Made by a program: the position numbers and the translations under genes
In this document: positions 1 to 5,690 of the stretch, piece after piece
Layout: every line of letters starts with the position of its first letter
How positions within the stretch are numbered: the stretch's first letter is position 1
Notes under the pieces: generated by a model
The model's database searches: none
Seen by the model: only the letters and a program-made list of their open reading frames with translations
What the model was told of the DNA's origin: nothing
Assembly (NCBI GenBank): GCA_934098445.1
Contig: CAKOOW010000035.1
Coordinates: 1 to 12,170, forward strand
Direction: 5' to 3'
Length of the DNA: 12,170 nucleotides
Source of the DNA: an uncultured Bacilli bacterium
GTDB taxonomy: Bacteria; Bacillota_I; Bacilli_A; RF39; UBA660

Positions 1-250
1 AATTATCTAAGCTAATAGCAGCATTATTGATTAAAATATCTAAAGAATCTATCTTTCTAGCTAAAGCTTCTATACTTTCTTTATCATTTAAATCAAGATA
101 ATACCCTTTAATATTAAAGGTTTCTTCTAACTCTTGGGCTTTCTTCTCATTATGATAATAAGTAAAAATGACTTCATAATCCTTAGCCAATTCTTTTAAA
201 GTGGCATACCCAATCCCACTGGTAGCCCCTGTTATTAAAACTTTTTGCAT
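1..250 (-). CDS. Short-chain dehydrogenase/reductase (SDR), N-terminal part
   Basis: The first 83 codons of an NAD(P)-dependent oxidoreductase; the rest lies beyond the left edge of the window. The visible protein starts MQKVLITGATSGIG, which is the beta1-turn-alpha1 of a classical SDR Rossmann fold with the TGxxxGIG cofactor motif at residues 7-14. An LDL segment at about residues 52-54 and the LINNA motif at residues 74-78 (the classical NNAG region) also fit. The catalytic Ser-Tyr-Lys lies outside the window, so substrate and cofactor preference cannot be judged; FabG-like or sugar/quinone reductases are all possible. The ATG at 248-250 is preceded by AAAGGAGA at good spacing, which fixes the start. 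The gene is divergent from the phosphatase gene, and a 17-bp palindrome lies just upstream of its predicted promoter, so it may be regulated. The family assignment is secure and the specific function is not. Confidence 0.85.
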   Translation of the reverse strand, partial: MQKVLITGATSGIGYATLKELAKDYEVIFTYYHNEKKAQELEETFNIKGYYLDLNDKESIEALARKIDSLDILINNAAISLDN

Positions 251-291
251 AGTTATACTCTCCTTTATTTAAATTTTTTTCGGTCAAACTA

Positions 292-300
292 ACTATATCA
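292..300 (-). promoter_or_regulatory. Predicted extended -10 promoter of the SDR gene
   Basis: On the minus strand the sequence reads TGATATAGT, an extended -10 element (TGn then TATAGT). It lies about 40 nt upstream of the SDR start codon and ahead of its Shine-Dalgarno. No good -35 hexamer is present at 17 nt (the bases there read like ACCACT), as is common for extended -10 promoters. Predicted from sequence only. Confidence 0.4.
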
Positions 301-318
301 CATTTATTTTAAAAAGTG

Positions 319-335
319 GTCGCTTTTAAAGCGAC
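319..335. promoter_or_regulatory. 17-bp perfect palindrome, candidate operator
   Basis: GTCGCTTTTAAAGCGAC is a perfect inverted repeat: 8-bp arms (319-326 and 328-335) around one central base. It stands out as a G+C-containing element in a very A+T-rich spacer. It overlaps or abuts the expected -35 region of the SDR promoter and lies about 80 bp upstream of the predicted phosphatase promoter. Size and symmetry fit a dimeric helix-turn-helix repressor of the TetR or MarR type, and SDR genes are often controlled by such regulators. No regulator gene is visible in the window. It could also form a short RNA hairpin, but no T-tract follows, which argues against a terminator. Confidence 0.5.
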
Positions 336-410
336 ATTTGCAATTTTTTGTTTCTTTTAGGGATAGTAAAAATATTCTTATAGTTTTTTAAAGACTTTTA
401 AAAAGAAATT

Positions 411-419
411 TGCTACAAT
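411..419 (+). promoter_or_regulatory. Predicted extended -10 promoter of the PAP2 gene
   Basis: TGCTACAAT is an extended -10 element with no clear -35 at 17 nt (AAGACT). Transcription would begin near 425-427, only about 8 nt before the ATG at 434, giving a very short leader without a recognisable Shine-Dalgarno. The near-consensus hexamer may be chance in A+T-rich DNA. Confidence 0.35.
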
Positions 420-433
420 GGATTTGTGATATT

Positions 434-1063
434 ATGAAAGCAAAAGAATTTATAAATAAATATTTAATTTGGATTATTTTGGCCTTAGGACTTCTTCTAT
501 TTTTTTACTTAGTTAGATCAATTAATGCTAATACTATTAGTATTTTAGACAACTATATCTATAATGTTATTAAGGAGTTTATAAGTCCTAAAATGACCCC
601 GATAGTTAAATTTATTACTGAGTTTGGCAATTATACAGTGATGATTCCGGTTATTATTTTATTTTATCTATTTAATAAAGATAAAAGTTTCAATAGATAT
701 TTTACCATTAATTTAGTAGCCATATTCACCAGTAATTTTATTGTAAAAAATATTGTTCGTAGAGATAGACCAATTGATATAAATTTAATTATTGAGAATG
801 GTTTTAGTTTTCCTTCTGGACATTCAATGGTATCTTTTGCCTTTTATGGATTTATCATCTATTATGTATATTGTTCCCATTTAAGTAAGATATGGAAAAC
901 TATTATTATAAGTATTCTGATTTTATTAGTCCTGATGATTGGTCTAAGTAGAATCTATCTGGGAGTTCATTATGCTTCCGATGTTATTGGTGGTTTTGTT
1001 TTAGCCTTAGTCTATTTAATTATTTTTATTAAATACATCTATAAAAAAGAAAAGAAAGCTTAA
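434..1063 (+). CDS. PAP2-family membrane phosphatase
   Basis: A 209-residue integral membrane phosphatase of the type 2 phosphatidic acid phosphatase family. All three catalytic blocks are present: K-x6-RP at residues 105-113, PSGH at 127-130 and SR-x5-H-x3-D at 172-183, with the two histidines as the expected nucleophile and acid/base. Hydrophobic stretches near 11-28, 69-80, 91-104, 131-147, 155-171 and 185-201 suggest about six membrane spans with the active site on the outer face. Bacterial relatives dephosphorylate undecaprenyl pyrophosphate (BcrC/PgpB type) or phosphatidylglycerol phosphate; the sequence alone does not decide which. ATG at 434 is chosen because MKAKEF directly leads into the first hydrophobic span. 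An in-frame TTG at 410 would add eight residues and start inside the predicted -10 element. The gene is single and meets ylxM tail to tail with 12 nt between stops. Confidence 0.9.
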   Translation: MKAKEFINKYLIWIILALGLLLFFYLVRSINANTISILDNYIYNVIKEFISPKMTPIVKFITEFGNYTVMIPVIILFYLFNKDKSFNRYFTINLVAIFTSNFIVKNIVRRDRPIDINLIIENGFSFPSGHSMVSFAFYGFIIYYVYCSHLSKIWKTIIISILILLVLMIGLSRIYLGVHYASDVIGGFVLALVYLIIFIKYIYKKEKKA

Positions 1064-1093
1064 AGATTGTAAGAATTACCCTACAATCTTTTT
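1062..1093. terminator. Bidirectional terminator between pap2 and ylxM
   Basis: A 10-bp perfect stem, AAAGATTGTA (1062-1071) with TACAATCTTT (1082-1091), around a 10-nt loop. On the plus strand it runs into a short T stretch. On the minus strand it is followed by a mixed T/C-rich tail. The hairpin overlaps the last base pairs of both converging genes, including the ylxM stop. The stem is A+T-rich, so it is probably moderate in strength. Confidence 0.55.
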
Positions 1094-1369
1094 AATTTGT
1101 TGTTTAATTTCTGTTAAATCTTTTTCTTCTAAGATGCTATTTAAAGTTTGTTTGATACTATATAGATGAAGATTTTCTTCATAGTTATTTAACTTTTCTT
1201 CTACTTTTTTTAAAGTATTATGAACACCCGTTCTTGTAATATTTAAATTATCTCCTATTTCACTAAGTGATAAATCTTCATAATAATAATACTTAAATAT
1301 CTCTTGTTCTCTACTCGTAAGTAAGACTTCATATGTATCATATAAGTTAATTAGTTCTACCCTATTCAT
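1076..1369 (-). CDS. ylxM: YlxM/UPF0122 helix-turn-helix protein
   Basis: A 97-residue protein of the UPF0122 (YlxM) family, associated in Firmicutes with the signal recognition particle genes ffh and ftsY. It resembles sigma-70 region 4: helices around LTSREQEIFKYYYYEDLSLSEIG (described by its parts: residues 17-27 and 31-39) lead into a helix-turn-helix at about 34-60 whose recognition helix contains RTGVHNTLKK. The C-terminal 30 residues are charged and helical. The start codon overlaps the fhs stop by one base (TAATG), and the Shine-Dalgarno AAGGGA lies within the last fhs codons, so the two are probably translationally coupled. Family studies link YlxM to SRP function, and DNA binding is inferred from the fold. 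It is the last gene of the ftsY-fhs-ylxM unit; ffh, its usual neighbour, is not in the window. Confidence 0.88.
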   Translation of the reverse strand: MNRVELINLYDTYEVLLTSREQEIFKYYYYEDLSLSEIGDNLNITRTGVHNTLKKVEEKLNNYEENLHLYSIKQTLNSILEEKDLTEIKQQIKKIVG

Positions 1370-2958
1370 TAAATTATCCCTTCTATGTTTCCATCATCAT
1401 CTATATGCATATTTAGATAATTGCTATTTTTACTTAATCCTGGTAAAGTTATAACATTTCCCATATAAACAACAATAAAACCAGCCCCGTTATTTAATCT
1501 AATATCTGTTATATGTATAGTATAATCTTTAGGATATCCCAATAATTCTTTATTGTCAGAAATTGACATAGGAGTTTTACTAACACAGATAGGATATTTA
1601 TCTAGATGTAAATTTTCTAGATGTTTTATCTTCTCTAAAGCAATACTTGTATAAGAGACCTCTTTGGCATGATATATTTTCTTGGCAAGAATCTCTATTT
1701 TCTCTTCTATTTTCTTATCATCAGCATATAACTTCGTAATCCTCTTCTTTTTATCACATAATCTTACTACTTCTCTAGCAAGTTCTATTCCCCCAGTTGA
1801 GCCTTTACTATAAGTATCATTAACGGCAAAAGATACCTTATTCTTTTGACACAACTTTTCAATAAGACTTATATCTTCTTTAGAATCATCATCAAATTTA
1901 TTTAAAGAAACTAAAATATTATCACTAAATAGATGCATATTATCTATATGGGCTTGTAAGTTAGATAATCCCTCTTCTAAAGACCCATCTCCATTGTATT
2001 TTAATGCTCTAATAGTCGCATTAATAATAATTAAATCAGGATAAAATCCTCCTTTAGGACATACGATATCCAAGAATTTTTCTGCTCCCAAATCCGAACC
2101 GAAACCAGCCTCCACAACCGAATAAGAAAAATTATTAAGTCCGGTTTTTATAGCTCTAATGGAAGCTGTCCCATGCGCAATATTAGCAAAAGGTCCCCCA
2201 TGAATAAGAGCTAAATTGTGTTCTAAAGTCTGAACTGCATTAGGACTTATGGCCTCTTTTAGAAGAATACAGATAGCTTCAGTAGCTTTTAAATCTTCTA
2301 CAAAGATAGGTTTATCATCTTTATTATAGGCAACAATAATCTTCTTAACCATTTCCTTTAATTCCTTAAAATCAGAAGCAAGACAAAGGCAAGCCATTAA
2401 CTCACTAGCTACCGTTAAGATGAAATGTTCTTCTCTTTTGTAACTAGAATTAATCGTAATATTTCGCAAAGCTCGATCATTTACCTCGATAGTCCTAGGA
2501 AACACAACGTCTTTGATATTTAACTCATTTCCTTGAAAGATATGATTATCAACGATGGCACACAACAAGTTATTAGCATTATTAACTGCACTCATATCCC
2601 CCGTAAATTGAAGATTAATCTCACTTTCGGGAACAACTTTAGCAAGACCACCACCAGTAGCACCACCTTTAGTCCCAAAAACAGGTCCTAAAGAAGGTTC
2701 TCTAAGAATAGCCACCGCATCCTTATCAATTTTATTCAAAGAATCTACAAGTCCGATGACCGTAGTAGTCTTTCCCTCGCCATAAATAGTCGGACTTATA
2801 CTAGTCACGAGGACTAATTTTCCCACCTTATCTCTAGTCATTAAGTTATCAACATTTAATTTAGCAATATATTTCCCATAATTCTTAATTTTATCATCAG
2901 AAATATGATATTTATTTAAAATGTTATTAATAGGTTTTAATTCAATATTACTTGTCAA
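1369..2958 (-). CDS. fhs: Formate-tetrahydrofolate ligase
   Basis: Formyltetrahydrofolate synthetase joins formate to tetrahydrofolate with ATP, feeding one-carbon units into purine and fMet-tRNA synthesis in the cytosol. At 529 residues it is slightly short for a family of about 550-560. Clear motifs are the P-loop GEGKTTT at 60-66, REPSLGPVFGTKGGATGGG at 86-104, NDRALR at 160-165, HGGPFANIAHG at 253-263 and EAGFGSDLGAEKF at 283-295. Several usually conserved positions differ: residues 115-124 read NLQFTGDMSA where the family normally has histidine at the third and ninth positions, HG is followed by TAS rather than CNS, and the C-terminal loop reads ITLPGLSK. The start is TTG at 2956-2958: an in-frame TGA lies just upstream, the next ATG is codon 40, and the N-terminus matches the family from residue 1. 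An AAGGA lies 11 nt upstream inside ftsY. It is sandwiched between ftsY (1 nt gap) and ylxM (1 nt overlap). Confidence 0.93.
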   Translation of the reverse strand: MTSNIELKPINNILNKYHISDDKIKNYGKYIAKLNVDNLMTRDKVGKLVLVTSISPTIYGEGKTTTVIGLVDSLNKIDKDAVAILREPSLGPVFGTKGGATGGGLAKVVPESEINLQFTGDMSAVNNANNLLCAIVDNHIFQGNELNIKDVVFPRTIEVNDRALRNITINSSYKREEHFILTVASELMACLCLASDFKELKEMVKKIIVAYNKDDKPIFVEDLKATEAICILLKEAISPNAVQTLEHNLALIHGGPFANIAHGTASIRAIKTGLNNFSYSVVEAGFGSDLGAEKFLDIVCPKGGFYPDLIIINATIRALKYNGDGSLEEGLSNLQAHIDNMHLFSDNILVSLNKFDDDSKEDISLIEKLCQKNKVSFAVNDTYSKGSTGGIELAREVVRLCDKKKRITKLYADDKKIEEKIEILAKKIYHAKEVSYTSIALEKIKHLENLHLDKYPICVSKTPMSISDNKELLGYPKDYTIHITDIRLNNGAGFIVVYMGNVITLPGLSKNSNYLNMHIDDDGNIEGII

Positions 2959-2959
2959 T

Positions 2960-3946
2960 TTACATCATATCCTTAAATAAACCATAAATATAAGATTCAA
3001 TATCAAATGGTTTTAAATCTTCCATCTTTTCTCCAAGCCCAATAAACTTAACCGGAATATTAACTTCTTCTTTAATTGCTAAGACAATACCGCCTTTAGC
3101 TGTTCCATCTAATTTGGTTAAAACAATACCGGTAATATTAGTAATTTCTTTGAAGGCTTTTGCTTGCATAATGCCGTTTTGACCGGTAGTTGCATCTATT
3201 ACTAAAAGAGTTTCATGCGGTGCTTCAGGAATAAATTTAGCAATGACTTTATTCATCTTTTCTAATTCTTTCATTAGGTTAACTTTATTTTGTAAACGAC
3301 CAGCTGTATCAATTAAAACAATATCAGCTTGCTCTTCTCTAGCTTTTACTAAGCCATCATAAATAACACCAGCAGGGTCAGTATTTTCTTTACCATAAAA
3401 TATTGATTCCGAACGTTCAGCCCAGACTTTTAGTTGTTCAACCGCACCGGCCCTAAAGGTATCAGCAGCGATTAGCATAACTTTTTTGCCTTCATTATGA
3501 TATTTATAAGCTAATTTACCTATAGTAGTTGTTTTGCCAACGCCATTAACGCCAACCATTAAGATAACAGTTGGTCCCTCAGGAGCTATGTTTACCTTAT
3601 CAGTAATATTTTCACCATTTACATAGATAATAAATAATTCATCAACAATAACTTCATTTAAATATTTAGTATCCGTAATATTTTCTTTCTTAACTCTGGT
3701 CTTTAATCTATCTAAAAAATTTTCAACGGTATTAACTCCAATATCAGCCATTATTAGAATTTGCTCTAATTCTTCAAAATAAGCTTCATCAATCTTCGTA
3801 TATTTAATTCCTAGGACATTCAACTTCGAAACAAACTCATTTCTAGTTTTTTCAAGTCCTTTGCTGTAACTTTCTACCTCTTCTTTAGTTTCTACTTTTT
3901 TTTCTTTATTATTTACTATTTTCTTTAATTTATCAAAAAATCCCAT
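2960..3946 (-). CDS. ftsY: Signal recognition particle receptor FtsY
   Basis: FtsY is the membrane-associated SRP-type GTPase that docks ribosome-SRP complexes at the SecYEG translocon. The 328-residue protein has a short, charged N-terminal region (1-30) in place of the long acidic A domain of E. coli, then the N helical bundle (about 30-110) and the G domain. GTPase signatures are visible: G1 GVNGVGKTT at 132-140, DTFRAGAVEQL at 162-172, G3 DTAGR at 213-217, G4 TKLDGTAKGG at 277-286 and the closing GLGE at 303-306. ATG at 3944-3946 is chosen because MGFFDKLK is the usual start of Firmicute FtsY and AAAGTGA lies upstream; a GTG three codons earlier is possible. It heads the fhs-ylxM unit, with its own promoter just downstream of the terminator of the previous operon. 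Confidence 0.97.
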   Translation of the reverse strand: MGFFDKLKKIVNNKEKKVETKEEVESYSKGLEKTRNEFVSKLNVLGIKYTKIDEAYFEELEQILIMADIGVNTVENFLDRLKTRVKKENITDTKYLNEVIVDELFIIYVNGENITDKVNIAPEGPTVILMVGVNGVGKTTTIGKLAYKYHNEGKKVMLIAADTFRAGAVEQLKVWAERSESIFYGKENTDPAGVIYDGLVKAREEQADIVLIDTAGRLQNKVNLMKELEKMNKVIAKFIPEAPHETLLVIDATTGQNGIMQAKAFKEITNITGIVLTKLDGTAKGGIVLAIKEEVNIPVKFIGLGEKMEDLKPFDIESYIYGLFKDMM

Positions 3947-3972
3947 ATAATTCACTTTCTTTCTAATAATTT

Positions 3973-3978
3973 ATTATA
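3973..3978 (-). promoter_or_regulatory. ftsY: Predicted -10 element of the ftsY operon
   Basis: A consensus TATAAT on the minus strand, about 27 nt upstream of the ftsY ATG, giving a leader of roughly 20 nt. The -35 position falls in the T-tract of the upstream terminator and matches the consensus poorly. Because that terminator separates ftsY from the operon before it, a promoter here is expected. Confidence 0.5.
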
Positions 3979-3993
3979 TCTTAAAATCAGCCT

Positions 3994-4033
3994 AAAAAAA
4001 AGGAATTATCCTTCTTTTTCTAGATAAATTCCT
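3994..4033 (-). terminator. Rho-independent terminator of the murF-ddl-pilin operon
   Basis: Read on the minus strand: AGGAATTTATC, an 11-nt loop rich in A, then GGATAATTCCT and a run of eight T. The arms pair over about 10 bp with a single bulged T. It begins 7 nt after the pilin-like gene stop and is among the best terminators in the window. Confidence 0.85.
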
Positions 4034-4040
4034 AAAATAA

Positions 4041-4466
4041 TTATTTAACCTCACACGTTTCATCCGGAATATAAATCTTAATATCAGTATAACTACCATT
4101 ATTGTATTTATAAGCATAGATAGTCCCACTACAAGCATTATCCTTATCATCAAAGATACCATTATCCTCTAAAAAAGAAATCGCATAGTCTTTAACACAT
4201 CTTTTTCCTTGATTAAGATTAGCCTTGGCAGTATCGATATCATTAATTTCAAAATCACAAGAACTTAAAGATATTTTTTTCAAAGATACTTGTTCTTTAA
4301 CATATCCAGTAGTAGCATCTCTTAAATTATTTATAACTATTTCCGTTGTATTTTTCTTTGACCCATGTAAAAGACTAATAATATTTGGAGTAGCCACCGT
4401 TGCTAGAATTGCTAATATTACAATAACCACTAATAACTCCACTAAAGTAAACCCATTTTTTTTCAT
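4041..4466 (-). CDS. Type IV pilin-like / pseudopilin protein
   Basis: A 141-residue protein with a class III prepilin signal: MKKNG then FTLVELLVVIVILAIL. A prepilin peptidase (PilD/ComC type) would cut after Gly5 and methylate Phe6. The mature Glu5 (E10 of the precursor) needed for filament assembly is present, and one hydrophobic helix spans about 6-27. The remaining 110 residues are hydrophilic with four cysteines (70, 90, 112, 138), enough for two disulfides outside the cell. It could be a ComGC-like pseudopilin of a competence system or a minor pilin; no assembly ATPase, platform protein or peptidase lies in the window. ATG at 4464-4466 follows AGGTGAG, formed by the ddl stop and the next bases, 7 nt from ddl. 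It is the last gene of the operon, so it is probably co-transcribed with murF and ddl. The substrate or filament it belongs to is unknown. Confidence 0.85.
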   Translation of the reverse strand: MKKNGFTLVELLVVIVILAILATVATPNIISLLHGSKKNTTEIVINNLRDATTGYVKEQVSLKKISLSSCDFEINDIDTAKANLNQGKRCVKDYAISFLEDNGIFDDKDNACSGTIYAYKYNNGSYTDIKIYIPDETCEVK

Positions 4467-4473
4467 AACTCAC

Positions 4474-5670
4474 CTAAAATTTACTTCCTTTAAAGCCAAA
4501 TTTAGAACCCTTAGCTCCTTTAGCACCACTATATCCGGCTAAAATATTTGAGTCAAAAGAATGAACTTTATTATTATTATCTTGATAGTTTTTGATTCCT
4601 ATTTTAATAATATCTTCTAGTAATTCAGGATATTTCTTCCCCTTTGGCTCCCATAGATAGAATGATAATGATCCTGGAATAGCATTAATCTCATTGATAT
4701 AAACTTTATTATCACTCTTATCAATTAAAAAGTCGATACGACATACCCCGGATAAACCGGCAGCTTTAAAAGCTTCTTTAGCAATATTCTCAACTTCACT
4801 TTGCATTTTCTTACTAATATTAGCAGGAATCTTACGCCCGAGACTAGCCATTCCCTTACTAGGTGTATTTTTAGTATTTCCAATATATTTATCTTCATAA
4901 GTTAACAAATGATGAATAGTTGTTACTTCTTCAATAGCTGATACTTCTTGATATTTATAGTCTCCTAAAACCGAAATATTTACTTCCGTTAAATTTTCAA
5001 CGGCATGTTCAACTAAAATTTTCTTATCATAAGAAATAGCTTCTTCAATAGCACTTTTTAATTCGGTTTCATTCTTAGCAAAATTAATTCCTACTGAACT
5101 TCCTAAAGTCGCTGGTTTAACAATCAATGGATATTTTAACTTAGCACATTCTTTTAAGATTTCACTTTCTTTAGCACTAAAATCTGTATCATAAAACCAA
5201 GTAAAAGCTGTCATAGGGATATTTTTACTTTGGAAAACTAACTTTTGTGTTACCTTATCTTGAGCTATACTTGATGATGCTACATCAGATTCACAATAAG
5301 GAACTCCAATAGTCTGTAAGTAACCTTGTAAGGTCCCATCTTCCATATTAGTACCATGACCAATTGGTAAGACTAGTTCAATTTCGGTTACATATCTTTT
5401 GAAAAGACCTTTAGTCTGTAAATAGAATTTTCCTTTCTTATTAACAAGATTAACATTACTGGTATATCTTTTTAACAAATCCATATCAGTATAAGTATCC
5501 ATATCTTTTAGGATTTCTCCTGTATACATTTCTCTATCTTTAGCAACATAAATGGGTATTACATCATATTTTTCTTTATCAATAGCTTGCATAGCCTGAA
5601 CAGCCGAGATAACACTTACCTCATGTTCAACGGAAACGCCGCCAAAAATTACTCCTAATTTTATATTCAT
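4474..5670 (-). CDS. ddl: D-alanine-D-alanine ligase
   Basis: An ATP-grasp enzyme that joins two D-alanines with ATP for peptidoglycan precursors. The 398-residue protein shows GGVSVEHEVS at 10-19 (first D-Ala site), GTNMEDGTLQGYLQ at 106-119, VKPATLGSSVG at 184-194, CRIDF at 310-314 and NEINAIPGS at 326-334 (metal and second D-Ala site). The last block continues SFYLWEPKG rather than the textbook PGFTxxSxxP, and GTNMEDG replaces GxxGEDG, so it belongs to a divergent Ddl subgroup. Tyr262 in EDKY aligns with Tyr216 of E. coli DdlB, which favours D-Ala over D-lactate. The C-terminus (379-398) is an unusual Gly/Lys/Ser/Phe repeat with GSKF twice. ATG at 5668-5670 follows AAAGGAAG. The gene lies 20 nt after murF and 7 nt before the pilin-like gene, so substrate supply and use by MurF are encoded together. 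Confidence 0.92.
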   Translation of the reverse strand: MNIKLGVIFGGVSVEHEVSVISAVQAMQAIDKEKYDVIPIYVAKDREMYTGEILKDMDTYTDMDLLKRYTSNVNLVNKKGKFYLQTKGLFKRYVTEIELVLPIGHGTNMEDGTLQGYLQTIGVPYCESDVASSSIAQDKVTQKLVFQSKNIPMTAFTWFYDTDFSAKESEILKECAKLKYPLIVKPATLGSSVGINFAKNETELKSAIEEAISYDKKILVEHAVENLTEVNISVLGDYKYQEVSAIEEVTTIHHLLTYEDKYIGNTKNTPSKGMASLGRKIPANISKKMQSEVENIAKEAFKAAGLSGVCRIDFLIDKSDNKVYINEINAIPGSLSFYLWEPKGKKYPELLEDIIKIGIKNYQDNNNKVHSFDSNILAGYSGAKGAKGSKFGFKGSKF

Positions 5671-5690
5671 ATTAAACTTCCTTTCTTCAT

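Noticed and set aside
410..433. TTG at 410 as the start of the PAP2 phosphatase
   Set aside because: It overlaps the predicted -10 element, lacks a ribosome site and adds eight residues with no family match; ATG at 434 leads directly into the first membrane span.
4225..4542. Plus-strand ORF of 105 codons
   Set aside because: It lies antisense over the pilin-like gene and the end of ddl, has no ribosome site and no recognisable protein features; both overlapped genes are well supported.
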